Of a DNA stretch of 18,932 nt, positions 1-7,689 are shown piece after piece. Within the stretch, counting starts at the first letter, position 1, and each line of letters starts with the position of its first letter. The stretch comes from CAZBZG01 sp964496245. GTDB taxonomy: Bacteria > Planctomycetota > SZUA-567. Under the pieces are notes generated by a model, which was not told the origin of the DNA, searched no databases, and was given only the letters and a program-made list of their open reading frames with translations. Location of the stretch: the NCBI GenBank assembly GCA_964496245.1, contig CAZBZG010000065.1, positions 1-18,932 on the forward strand, read 5' to 3'. The position numbers and the translations under genes were made by a program.

Positions 1-6
1 CTGCGG

Positions 7-1023
7 TCATCCCCTCTTCCGCGCCCTGCCCTCCCCCCGTTTCCCGCCTCGGGCCTCGATCATGTCGGTGGCGGTATGGATCGCGGCGAGCAACGAGCGG
101 TCGCTGGCCACGCCCCGCCCAGCAATGTCGAAGGCGGTGCCGTGGTCGGGCGAGGTGCGCACGATGGGCAGGCCCAGGGTTACGTTCACACCGGTGTCGA
201 ACGCCACGGTCTTGAGCGGACCGAGCCCCTGGTCGTGGTACATGGCGAGGACCGCCGTATAGTCGCCGGACCGGGCGCAATGGAAGGCCGTGTCCGCGGG
301 CAGCGGACCGACCGCATCGATCCGCCCGCGACGCAGCCGCCGGACGGCGGGCCGGATGGCACGTTCCTCTTCCCGGCCCAGCCGCCCCTCTTCGCCGGCG
401 TGTGGATTGAGGCCGAGGACGGCCAGTCGCGGACGCTCCAGGCCGAAGGACCGTTCGAGCTCCTTGGCCAGTACGCGGCCCACCGCCACGATGCGTTCGG
501 TCGTCACAAGCCGCGGCACCCGCGCCAGCGGTTCGTGGATCGTAACGAGCGCCACGCGCAGGCCTCCGCCCACGAGCAGCATGACGACCTGCCGCACACC
601 GCACCGTGCGGCCAGCAGCTCGGTGTGGCCGGGGAAGCGGACGCCCGCCTCCTGCCAGGCCGCCTTGCAGATGGGCGCTGTGACCACCGCGTCCGCTTCG
701 CCCCGTCGGCAGAGATCCACGGCCGCCTCCACGTAGGCCAGGCTCAGCCGGCCGGTGCGCTTGGACCAGCGGCCCGGCGATGGCGGCTTGCCGCGCAGGG
801 GCATGGGTTCCAGGCAGGAGGCGGCCGGATGCGCGCTCTTGCTTTTTCCGGCGGGTTCCTGGAGCGCTCGGTGCGCCCGCTCCAGCACGGCGTCGTGGCC
901 GACAACCTGGATGCGGGCGCGTCGGGTGACCGCCGTTCGACGCAGGACCGCGGCCACGATCTCGGGGCCGATGCCGGCCGGGTCGCCGAGAGTGAGGGCG
1001 ATGCGCGGCTTGGAGGTGGGCAT
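7..1023 (-). CDS. pdxA: 4-hydroxythreonine-4-phosphate dehydrogenase PdxA
   Basis: This 338-residue protein is PdxA, which oxidises 4-phosphohydroxy-L-threonine with NAD in the DXP-dependent route to pyridoxal 5'-phosphate; it acts in the cytoplasm as a metal-dependent dimer. The sequence shows the N-terminal GDPAGIGPE loop (13-21), TAPICK (115-120), PGHTE (131-135), GLNPHAGE (204-211), MYHDQGL (261-267) and the C-terminal TSPDHGTAFDIAG. His163, His208 and His263 match the three metal-binding histidines of the E. coli enzyme. The ATG at 1023 is chosen because AGGAG lies 8 bases upstream (plus-strand 1032-1036) and the protein begins directly before the family's first strand. The same frame stays open upstream to about 1830, but that stretch belongs to the preceding gene in another frame. 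The gene starts 28 bp after the exported protein's stop, so it is probably the last gene of the kinase operon. Residues 55-80 are a Lys/Pro-rich segment of weaker resemblance. The length is normal for the family. Confidence 0.96.
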   Translation of the reverse strand: MPTSKPRIALTLGDPAGIGPEIVAAVLRRTAVTRRARIQVVGHDAVLERAHRALQEPAGKSKSAHPAASCLEPMPLRGKPPSPGRWSKRTGRLSLAYVEAAVDLCRRGEADAVVTAPICKAAWQEAGVRFPGHTELLAARCGVRQVVMLLVGGGLRVALVTIHEPLARVPRLVTTERIVAVGRVLAKELERSFGLERPRLAVLGLNPHAGEEGRLGREEERAIRPAVRRLRRGRIDAVGPLPADTAFHCARSGDYTAVLAMYHDQGLGPLKTVAFDTGVNVTLGLPIVRTSPDHGTAFDIAGRGVASDRSLLAAIHTATDMIEARGGKRGEGRARKRG

Positions 1024-1051
1024 GTCGAATGCTCCTGCGAGCGGTTTGCGC

Positions 1052-3295
1052 TCAAAAGATTTGCTCGGCCGGCTGTTCCTGCTGTCGCGCTTTCTGCTTC
1101 TCCTCCGGCGTGGGCGCCGGTCCGGCCGGGTGCGCCTGCTGGGCAAGCGTCTGCTGGGCGACCCGGAGATGCAGGGCCTCATCGTCCACCCACGCTTCCA
1201 GCCGCAAGCGGCCCAAGAGCCCCATGAGAATCGTCTCCTCCCGGCCGAGCGGTCGGGGCTCGGGCGGGGCCGGGTTCGGCGCGCCCGGTCGTCCGTGTAC
1301 CGGACAGGAGAGTCTGCCGTCCGCATAGGTGTAGGCCAGTTGCCGATGGGCGGGACAGTGCAGGTTGCGCAGGACCGGCTGCCAGTTGCGGGTAGGGGCC
1401 GCCTCTTCCTTGTCGTCTTCCTTGCCTTCAGCCCAGGTCTGGAGCGCCTCGAGGGTGGGGGCCGCCTGGCCGGTTTCCTGGCGGTAGGCGGCCAGGGCCT
1501 GGGCAATCCCCTTCTGCTGATGGAAGCACCATCGCTGCTCCCGTTCGGCCCGCTGGGCGGTCCTGGCTTCGTGCACAGCCCGGACCAGGGCCGGGGTGTC
1601 CAGGTAGGCCCACAGATTCGCGTTGCGGGGGTCGCCTCCGAGTGCAGCAAACCCCGGCAGGCCGGGCAACCGGTCCGCTCGAGCGGCCGGTTCGGCCTGC
1701 GGCTGGGCGGCCTTGAGGGTCGAGACCAGATCCGCTTCGTGGGTCGCGAGCGCTGCAAAGGCCGGACGGTCGGCATGGAAGAGCAGCTCCCTGGCCGTCT
1801 GGTTCTTTTCGGCCGGCTGCACCCAGACACCGTAAGCGGCGTCCGCAGCGGTGCGCGTGTCGGGCAGGCGCTGAAGGCGCGCCACGCCCCCCACGATCCC
1901 CGGCAGCAGGTCGAGGGCGCGCGCGACGTGCGCGTCGTCCCGAGACAACAGGAAGGTCATGTGGGGCATGCCGGCGATGCCGCCGTCCCGGGCGTGCGTC
2001 ATGGCCCAGGCCGCCTGCCGGCCGGCGAGCAGGGGAGCGAACTCGAGCAGGGCCGCCTCGTTGTCACCAAAGGCGGCGATCAGCATGCAAAGGAGTTCGG
2101 ATGCTTCAGGCAGGACGTTGCCCGTGAGGAGCACGGGCGTGTCGGGCGGCAGGAAGCGCGACAGGGACGGGGCCTGTGGCGCGGCGCGCGAGAGGCGCTT
2201 CGCCCAGTCCGAGGAGCCGAGTTCCATGCGGCCGGTCAGGACGAGTGGCCGGAGGGGGTGCCCGTCGGCCGGTGCCATCTCCTCCAGCGCGAGAGCGAGC
2301 GGAGGAAGCCCACTCAGCAAATCCAAGAGCCGGAGAAGGGCGTTCGTTCGTCCGTAGCGCAGCCCCCGCCAGGAGCAGCGGTGCTCGTGGTCGAGAAGCT
2401 GCGCCAAAGGCGTCCAGCAGAAAGCGCCGCGCACCAAACCGTCGTCCGGGAAGGCGAACGCGGCGCGCGGGTGCTGGCCGGCCGCGGTCTGGAGGCAAGC
2501 CTTGACCACGCGCGCGTCCGGCGCCACGACGATGATCTTGTCGTTCACGCCATAGGCGGCGCCCAGTTCGACACTCCCATGGTAGACCATCGAGCCGATC
2601 TCGATCCGGTCGAGGCCGATCCGCAGGGCTTCTTCGAAATCTCCCTCCCGCGGTGCGCCCTCGTGGATGGCGCAGGCAGGGGTGGGGTGTTTGCCTATCC
2701 TGTAGTCGGCGCCGCACGGGCAGGCCAGAGCATCGGCCGGAGGTTCGCGCAAAAGATCGGCCCGGTCCTTTTCCGGCTGCTTCCGGGTCTGGCGGTCCAG
2801 CAGGAATCGCAGGCGCGTGCGCATGCGCTGGCATCGGCGATGGCTGAGGCGGTAGAACAGCGGCAGCAACCGACGACGGACGATCAGCTCCGCGCGGGCC
2901 GGTTCGGCGACCGGGATGACCGCATAGAGCATGCCGGCGAGATCGAGGTCCGTACGCCTGCCGTCTACGAACGGCATCACGCCGATCAGCGCCGGCCGGG
3001 TGGGATCCCAGCCGAGCGCCTGCAGGGCTTCGGGGAGCGGGACGGGCGCGCCCTCGTTTCCGGCCAGACGCTGGAGCGCCAGCACGACCCACTGTTCGAC
3101 CATCTCCGGTGCACCGGCGGCCGCGCCCGCGCGCGCCATGCCGCTCCGGACGGTCCGCACCGGATCGGCGGTCTCGGCGCAGAAGAGGGTCCCGCGCGGC
3201 ACGAAATCGCGGACCGTCCGCGGGGCGGGTTCCGCCGCCTTCGCCAGCGTCGCCAGGCAGACGACCGCCGCTGTCGCGATTGACAACGTTCGCAT
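1052..3295 (-). CDS. Exported protein of unknown function with two pseudopilin-like Cys/His modules
   Basis: This 747-residue protein has a clear signal peptide (hydrophobic 5-20, AKA-AEP cleavage near 20/21) and no later membrane helix, so it is probably periplasmic or secreted. I do not recognise a catalytic family. The opening (FVPRGTLFCAETADP, 31-45) resembles large exported proteins of the DUF3352 kind seen in Planctomycetota, but that match is weak. Two segments stand out, about 155-213 and 590-668. Each begins with a Cys, has a helical stretch, then a CP/CPC motif, an aromatic 'Y' strand and a closing C..H.G (C208/H211 and C664/H667), as in the globular part of many type II pseudopilins. 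The second also has the AAYRQETGQAAPTLEAL sequence typical of those proteins. The C-terminus (720-747) is Gln/Pro/Glu-rich. The ATG at 3295 is preferred over the longer frame because it starts the signal peptide and has AGGAGG at 3303-3308. It lies between the CPBP protease and pdxA genes. Confidence 0.85.
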   Translation of the reverse strand: MRTLSIATAAVVCLATLAKAAEPAPRTVRDFVPRGTLFCAETADPVRTVRSGMARAGAAAGAPEMVEQWVVLALQRLAGNEGAPVPLPEALQALGWDPTRPALIGVMPFVDGRRTDLDLAGMLYAVIPVAEPARAELIVRRRLLPLFYRLSHRRCQRMRTRLRFLLDRQTRKQPEKDRADLLREPPADALACPCGADYRIGKHPTPACAIHEGAPREGDFEEALRIGLDRIEIGSMVYHGSVELGAAYGVNDKIIVVAPDARVVKACLQTAAGQHPRAAFAFPDDGLVRGAFCWTPLAQLLDHEHRCSWRGLRYGRTNALLRLLDLLSGLPPLALALEEMAPADGHPLRPLVLTGRMELGSSDWAKRLSRAAPQAPSLSRFLPPDTPVLLTGNVLPEASELLCMLIAAFGDNEAALLEFAPLLAGRQAAWAMTHARDGGIAGMPHMTFLLSRDDAHVARALDLLPGIVGGVARLQRLPDTRTAADAAYGVWVQPAEKNQTARELLFHADRPAFAALATHEADLVSTLKAAQPQAEPAARADRLPGLPGFAALGGDPRNANLWAYLDTPALVRAVHEARTAQRAEREQRWCFHQQKGIAQALAAYRQETGQAAPTLEALQTWAEGKEDDKEEAAPTRNWQPVLRNLHCPAHRQLAYTYADGRLSCPVHGRPGAPNPAPPEPRPLGREETILMGLLGRLRLEAWVDDEALHLRVAQQTLAQQAHPAGPAPTPEEKQKARQQEQPAEQIF

Positions 3296-3302
3296 CTCCG
3301 TT

Positions 3303-3308
3303 CCTCCT
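3303..3308 (-). promoter_or_regulatory. Ribosome binding site deciding the start of the exported protein
   Basis: A perfect AGGAGG (minus strand) sits 7 bases upstream of the ATG at 3295. The reading frame stays open a further 37 codons to 3406, inside the CPBP gene. The site and the signal peptide that follows fix the start at 3295. Confidence 0.85.
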
Positions 3309-3360
3309 GTTCGGTCTCGGCGCGGTTCGAGGTTGCCGTGCGGGGCCGTGCTGTTCCGCA

Positions 3361-4146
3361 TCATTGGCGGAAGGCGTTCAGCATGACCGCCAGTACGTCG
3401 AACCATGCATGGCTGCAGGCTGCGATCCCGAATCCGCGCTCCTGGTAAAGATACGCGAAGTAGACGCCCGCCAGCGTCCGGAAGGCGAAGGCGCGTACGA
3501 ACTCGCCGCTCCGAAGCGCCGCCCAGGTCAATTCCTCCCCGCCCCCCGGCAGGTGATGGAAGAGCGCGAACAGAACCGCCTGGGTGAGTACGGCCGCCAC
3601 GTAGAGTCTGGCGTTCTTCAGGTTTCCCAGCCGCTCGAACGCCACGAACAACAGGCCCATCAGCGCGAAGCGAAAGAGAAATTCCTCGTACACCCCAGCG
3701 CCCAGGGAGAGGATCAGGTTGACGTGGAAGGGGAGGGCCTGCCCGCTGCCGGCTGCGAGCAGGATCATGCTCACGAGTTTAGCGAGAAGGAACGGGGGCA
3801 GGGCGAAGATGAGGCTCTCCAGGCACATGAGCGCCAGGGTGCCGACCCGCGGGAGACGCCAAGGACGGTTGCGGAACTGCTGCAGGAAGAGGAAGACCAC
3901 CACGACCACGCACAGGCTGACGAGGGGGCCGCCGATACCGAGGGTCTTGAGCGCCGAGGCGATGAGCACGTCCGCGCCGTTGGCCCACGGGATCTCCCCC
4001 ACCTGCTTGATGACCCACACGCCAATGTGATAGGGGACGAGCAGCACGAGGGAGATCACGAGACACGCCAGCGGCGTCTGGCTCTCCTCCAGATAAGCCT
4101 TGTAGGGCGAACTCGGCGGACGGTCGTAACCCAGTGGATTGACCAT
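3361..4146 (-). CDS. CPBP family intramembrane metalloprotease (CAAX-protease-like)
   Basis: This 261-residue polytopic membrane protein belongs to the CPBP (Abi/CAAX protease, Rce1-like) family. Known members are intramembrane proteases in prenyl-protein processing, bacteriocin immunity or stress signalling; the substrate here cannot be told. Diagnostic motifs are present: the EExxxR motif in GVYEEFLFR (E154, E155, R159), an FHH motif (H197, H198), and SHAWFD near the C-terminus (H246, D250). Together these form the presumed metal site. Hydrophobic helices lie near 26-48, 70-90, 103-132, 140-172, 181-198 and 220-258. The ATG at 4146 is preceded by a modest AGGGA. The gene follows the histidine kinase by 74 bp and precedes the exported protein by 65 bp, which suggests cotranscription. 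A perfect palindrome, GTTGCGCAAC (4177-4186), lies in the upstream gap. All key residues are present, so the enzyme is probably active. Confidence 0.92.
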   Translation of the reverse strand: MVNPLGYDRPPSSPYKAYLEESQTPLACLVISLVLLVPYHIGVWVIKQVGEIPWANGADVLIASALKTLGIGGPLVSLCVVVVVFLFLQQFRNRPWRLPRVGTLALMCLESLIFALPPFLLAKLVSMILLAAGSGQALPFHVNLILSLGAGVYEEFLFRFALMGLLFVAFERLGNLKNARLYVAAVLTQAVLFALFHHLPGGGEELTWAALRSGEFVRAFAFRTLAGVYFAYLYQERGFGIAACSHAWFDVLAVMLNAFRQ

Positions 4147-4220
4147 GAGTCCCTACATGGTAGTGGACCGCACGCGGTTGCGCAACGGGAAAGGCTGCTC
4201 ATCCATGCGAGCGGGAGAGG

Positions 4221-6572
4221 TCACGGGGACCGGATCGCGCGGTCGACGGCCTGGGCGAGTGCTTTCGTTCGGAAGGGCTTCGGGACGAAGCCGGCTGCCC
4301 CGCGTTCCATCAGCGTCCGGGCCTCCCCGTCGATGCTGTAGCCGGAACAGATCAGAATCCGCGCGTCCGGGTTGATCTCGCGCAGCGCGTGAAACGCCTC
4401 GGTCCCGTTCATCTCCGGCATGACGATGTCCAGGATCACGAGATCGATCTCGCGCCAGTGCGTTCGGTAGTGCTCGACCGCTTCCCGGCCGTCGCTCACC
4501 TGGGTGACCCGATACCCGAGTTCGCCCAGCATTTCGGCGCCGATCGTCCGGATGGCCTTCTCATCGTCCGCCATCAAAATGCGTGCGCTGCCGCTGGCCG
4601 GCCGGATCTCCTCGTCGGCCTGTATTTCGGGGTCCGCCGCCGCCTTCAGCGGCAGATAGAGCGTGAAGGTCGTACCCTCTCCCTCCTGGCTGCCCACGCG
4701 GATGGCGCCCTTGTGCTGCGTGACCGTACCGTAGACGGCCGCGAGCCCCATGCCCGTGCCCTGTCCCGGTTTCTTGGTGGTGAAGAAGGGTTCGAACATA
4801 TGCGCGCGGACGTCCGCGGGGATCCCGGAGCCCGTATCGCGGACCTGGAGCTCGATGTATTCGCCCGGGGCCATGTCAAAGGGTTGCGCCTCGCAGAACG
4901 CCGGCCCCAGGGTTCGGACATCCGTTGAAAACGTGAGCTTCCCTCCTTCGGGCATGGCGTCCCGGGCATTGAGGGCAAGATTGAGCAGGGCATTCTGAAG
5001 CTGCGTGGCATCGCCCCGCGTCACCGCGGATCGTGCGCCCAGCACCTGCTGGAGGCGGATGCGCCGGTCGATGCTGTGCGCGAGCATCTCGACCACCTCG
5101 CGAATGGTTTCGTGAAGGTCGACCTTGCTCTCCTGGAAATGCCCCTTGCGGGCGAAGGCCAGGAGCTGTTCGGTCAGGTCTTCGGCGCGCGTGGCGCTGA
5201 CGATGATGCTCTCGGCGAACCGCCGGAGCGCGGGGTCTTCCAGACGGCTGTGCAGGAGGTCGGCGTACCCCATGACCCCGGCGAGCTGGTTGTTGAAGTC
5301 GTGGGCCACGCCGCCGGCCAGCTGTCCGATGGCCTCCATCTTCTCGGCCTGACGCAACTGCGCCTCGAGTTCCTTCTGCCGCGTGATGTCCGTGGCGATG
5401 TGGATGATGCGCTCGAGCCGGCCCTGGTCGCTGAAGATGGGCGTGCAACTGACGAGATGCGTGCGGCCGAGCACTTCCATCTCCATGGGCTCCGTCTCGT
5501 AGGTCTTGGACCCCAGCAGGCGCTCCATGGGGCAGTGCGGCGGCGGCCGGTCGGTGCGGTGGAAGACCTCGTAGCAGGGTCTGCCCTGGATATCGTCTTC
5601 GCTCATGTCGGCCGCGGCCAGGGAAGCGCGGTTGGCCGTGAGCACGCGGTGGTCGGCGTCGAGGATCAGGGCGGGACTGCCCACCGCCTGGAAGATGTTG
5701 CGCCACTCCTGCTCGGCTGCGCGCAGCGCGGCCTCGGCGCGTTTCTGCTCCGAGATGTCGCGCGCGAACACGATGTTGTATTCCCGGCCTTTGTATGCGA
5801 GGAAATTGGCCCCGATCTGGACCGGGAAGACTCGGCCATCCTTGGTCCTGTGGTGCGATTCCACGAAGCTGCTGCCGCGCTGCTTCAGCCGGCGCCACTG
5901 TTCGGGCCATTCGGTTTCGGGATAGTCCGGATCGACGTCATGCACGGTGCGGGAGAGGAGTTCCTTTCGCGTGTACCCCAGCGAACGGCATGCCACATCG
6001 TTCGCGTAGACGATCCTGCCCTCTTGGTTGATCCAGAAGATGGCGTCCACGGCGCGGTCGATCGCGTACTGCGTAAGGCGCAACGCTTCTTGCGCGCGCT
6101 GGCGCTCGGTCACATCTTCGATGTGGGCGACCATGCTCTCGAACTGGCCGCCCGGGTCGAAGAGCGGGGCGGCGTTGATGCGCAGCAATCGGCGTTCGCC
6201 GTCCTCGCGGAGGATCGCGTGTTCAATGCCATAGACTGCCTCTCCGGAGGCGCGCACCCGTTCGAAGGGCAGTTCGTCCTGTGACAGGGGCGTGCCGTCG
6301 AACCGGGTGATGTGCCAGGCCGGATCGTCGTACGTGCGCTTGGCGAGATCGCGGAGCTTGAGTCCGAGCACCTGTTCGGCGCGGGCGTTGGCAAAGACGA
6401 TGTGCCTGCTCCGGTCGATCAGCACGATCGAGGCGGGGCTCGTCTCGATGATGCCCGCGAGCAGATGTTCCCCCCGCCGGAGGGCCTCGTTGTTCAGATT
6501 CTGGAGCGTGGCGGCCCGGAGCTCGGCCGTGTCAGTCTTGCCCCCCTGCCGGCTGTCGCTCGTGCCCGCCAT
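4221..6572 (-). CDS. Cytoplasmic hybrid histidine kinase, three PAS domains plus receiver
   Basis: This 783-residue sensor kinase has no transmembrane segment, so it should sense a cytoplasmic signal. Order of domains: PAS1 (about 36-160), PAS2 (165-280), PAS3 (285-400), HisKA-type dimerisation with His424 in GGVAHDFNN, HATPase with N box (NLALNARDAM, 531-540), G1 (DTGSGIP, 579-585), F box (FEPFFTTK, 593-600) and G2 (GQGTGMGLA, 603-611). A C-terminal receiver (664-780) follows, with acidic D669/D670, phospho-acceptor D715, S743 and K765. All catalytic residues are present. PAS3 carries a Cys/His cluster (C333, H338, H346, C347) that could bind a metal or cofactor. The phosphorelay probably ends on the receiver itself or on an unlinked phosphotransfer protein; no partner response regulator is in the window. 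It heads the minus-strand cluster and is divergent from pncA. The start at 6572 has GGGGAAGGGA upstream. Confidence 0.95.
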   Translation of the reverse strand: MAGTSDSRQGGKTDTAELRAATLQNLNNEALRRGEHLLAGIIETSPASIVLIDRSRHIVFANARAEQVLGLKLRDLAKRTYDDPAWHITRFDGTPLSQDELPFERVRASGEAVYGIEHAILREDGERRLLRINAAPLFDPGGQFESMVAHIEDVTERQRAQEALRLTQYAIDRAVDAIFWINQEGRIVYANDVACRSLGYTRKELLSRTVHDVDPDYPETEWPEQWRRLKQRGSSFVESHHRTKDGRVFPVQIGANFLAYKGREYNIVFARDISEQKRAEAALRAAEQEWRNIFQAVGSPALILDADHRVLTANRASLAAADMSEDDIQGRPCYEVFHRTDRPPPHCPMERLLGSKTYETEPMEMEVLGRTHLVSCTPIFSDQGRLERIIHIATDITRQKELEAQLRQAEKMEAIGQLAGGVAHDFNNQLAGVMGYADLLHSRLEDPALRRFAESIIVSATRAEDLTEQLLAFARKGHFQESKVDLHETIREVVEMLAHSIDRRIRLQQVLGARSAVTRGDATQLQNALLNLALNARDAMPEGGKLTFSTDVRTLGPAFCEAQPFDMAPGEYIELQVRDTGSGIPADVRAHMFEPFFTTKKPGQGTGMGLAAVYGTVTQHKGAIRVGSQEGEGTTFTLYLPLKAAADPEIQADEEIRPASGSARILMADDEKAIRTIGAEMLGELGYRVTQVSDGREAVEHYRTHWREIDLVILDIVMPEMNGTEAFHALREINPDARILICSGYSIDGEARTLMERGAAGFVPKPFRTKALAQAVDRAIRSP

Positions 6573-6650
6573 GGGTTCCCTTCCCCTGAGAGCCCGCCAT
6601 TCCGCTGCAGTGCGCTGGCTGCCACAAACAGCAGGGCAGGCAACCGTGTC

Positions 6651-6679
6651 ACTGTAACGCTTCCTTCTGAGGCTGTCAA
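6651..6679 (-). promoter_or_regulatory. Sigma-70-type promoter of the histidine kinase operon
   Basis: Read on the minus strand, TTGACA (6674-6679) is a perfect -35 box. Exactly 17 bp separate it from TACAGT (6651-6656), which matches 4 of 6 bases of TATAAT. Transcription would start near 6644, leaving a leader of about 70 bases before the kinase ATG. This is one of the best housekeeping promoters in the window. Confidence 0.65.
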
Positions 6680-6720
6680 AGGATTTGCCTCCTCGCGGGC
6701 AGACGGCGCGGCTTTTGTGG

Positions 6721-6748
6721 TTGACTTCCCGGAACGAAGCGCGATGCT
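6721..6748 (+). promoter_or_regulatory. Possible pncA promoter
   Basis: TTGACT (6721-6726, 5 of 6 matches to the -35 consensus) is followed after 16 bp by GATGCT (6743-6748, only 3 of 6). It sits 43 bp upstream of the pncA start. The weak -10 makes this tentative. Confidence 0.33.
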
Positions 6749-6791
6749 GGTCTTGTTATCGCAAACCTTGCCGAACGCAGGAGCCGATGCC

Positions 6792-7406
6792 ATGGAAGCC
6801 CTGCTGATTGTGAGTGTGCAGAACGATTTCTGCCCGGGCGGGGCGGTCGCCGTTCCGGAAGGCGATGGCGTCGCGCCTGTGGCCAACCGGCTCATGGATC
6901 GCTTCGGCCTGGTGGTGGCTACCCAGGACTGGCATCCGGCCGATCACGTCAGCTTTGCCGCGAATCACCCCGGCCGCGAACCGGGCGAGGTCATCGAAGC
7001 GCACGGGCTCGAACAGCTCCTCTGGCCGGTACACTGCGTGCAGGAGACGCCGGGCGCAGACTTTCATCCCGATCTCGATCAAAACAGCATCGACAAGGTC
7101 ATCCGCAAGGGCATGCGTCCCAACGTGGACAGCTACAGCGGCTTCTTCGACAACGGTCGCGAGCAGGCTACCGGTCTCGGAGAGTTCCTCGCCCAGCGAG
7201 GCGTCACCGACATCGCGCTCTGCGGTCTGGCCACCGACTATTGCGTCAAATGCACGGCCCTGGATGCGCGGGACCTGGGCTTCTCCGTCCGGCTCGTCGA
7301 GGACGGATGCCGCGGTGTGAACCAACAACCAGGCGACGTGGCGGCCGCCCTGACGGCCATGCAGGACCACGGGGTAGAACTCCTCGACAGCAAGTCGCTC
7401 CGTTGA
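6792..7406 (+). CDS. pncA: Nicotinamidase PncA (isochorismatase superfamily)
   Basis: This 204-residue cytoplasmic enzyme hydrolyses nicotinamide to nicotinate and ammonia, feeding the NAD salvage (Preiss-Handler) pathway. The catalytic triad of the family is present: Asp12 in VQNDFCPGG, Lys106 in RKGMRP, and Cys151 in LATDYCV. The metal site is Asp46, His48 and His52 in TQDWHPADHVSF; the fourth ligand region, WPVHCVQ (78-84), is also conserved. VQNDFCPGG and WPVHCVQ separate it from plain isochorismatases. The ATG at 6792 has AGGAG 8 bases upstream (6779-6783). The frame is open further upstream but without a better site. It is divergent from the histidine kinase and followed by a 283-bp gap, so it is probably a single-gene transcript. 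Length is normal for the family. Confidence 0.95.
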   Translation: MEALLIVSVQNDFCPGGAVAVPEGDGVAPVANRLMDRFGLVVATQDWHPADHVSFAANHPGREPGEVIEAHGLEQLLWPVHCVQETPGADFHPDLDQNSIDKVIRKGMRPNVDSYSGFFDNGREQATGLGEFLAQRGVTDIALCGLATDYCVKCTALDARDLGFSVRLVEDGCRGVNQQPGDVAAALTAMQDHGVELLDSKSLR

Positions 7407-7433
7407 GGCGGATGCGGGGCGGGCCTGTTGTTT

Positions 7434-7452
7434 CCCGCGCCCGCCGCGCGGG
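7434..7452 (+). terminator. GC-rich hairpin after pncA, possible terminator
   Basis: CCCGCGC (7434-7440), a 5-base loop and GCGCGGG (7446-7452) form a perfect 7-bp stem 27 bases after the pncA stop. There is no T-tract, so intrinsic termination is uncertain. The rest of the gap to 7689 shows no RNA gene or convincing promoter. Confidence 0.35.
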
Positions 7453-7689
7453 CCGGATTCCCTCGCCCAGGCGCTCGCCGGGTTGCTGGGGTGGGTGGGG
7501 ATGCCGCTTGTCTTTCGTCGCGCTGCTATCCGCACCGCGGGCGCCGGCCCCAGCCCGGACACCGGAAGTCCACAGCGGAAAGCCCCGAGACGTTGGCGCT
7601 GGAAGGGGACGGGTGAACGCTGTGCGGCGCGTTCGGTCCTGTGCGCGGAGCGCATCTGCCGGAAGGAGCCAGAGCTGAAGGAGGATGTC

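Noticed and set aside
1024..1830. Long N-terminal extension of PdxA in the same frame
   Set aside because: The extension is Arg/Pro-rich nonsense overlapping the exported protein gene; the real start at 1023 has a ribosome binding site and the family N-terminus.
755..3283. 842-codon open frame on the plus strand opposite pdxA and the exported protein
   Set aside because: It is antisense to two well-supported genes, has no domain, and its composition is that of a GC-rich shadow frame.
3324..3332. GGTTCGAGG, resembling a tRNA T-loop
   Set aside because: No acceptor, D or anticodon stems can be formed around it.
5076..6284. 402-codon plus-strand frame opposite the histidine kinase
   Set aside because: Every kinase motif lies on the other strand; this is a codon-bias shadow.
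6748..6763. TGG...GC with sigma-54 spacing before pncA
   Set aside because: GG and GC are correctly spaced but most other consensus bases are missing.
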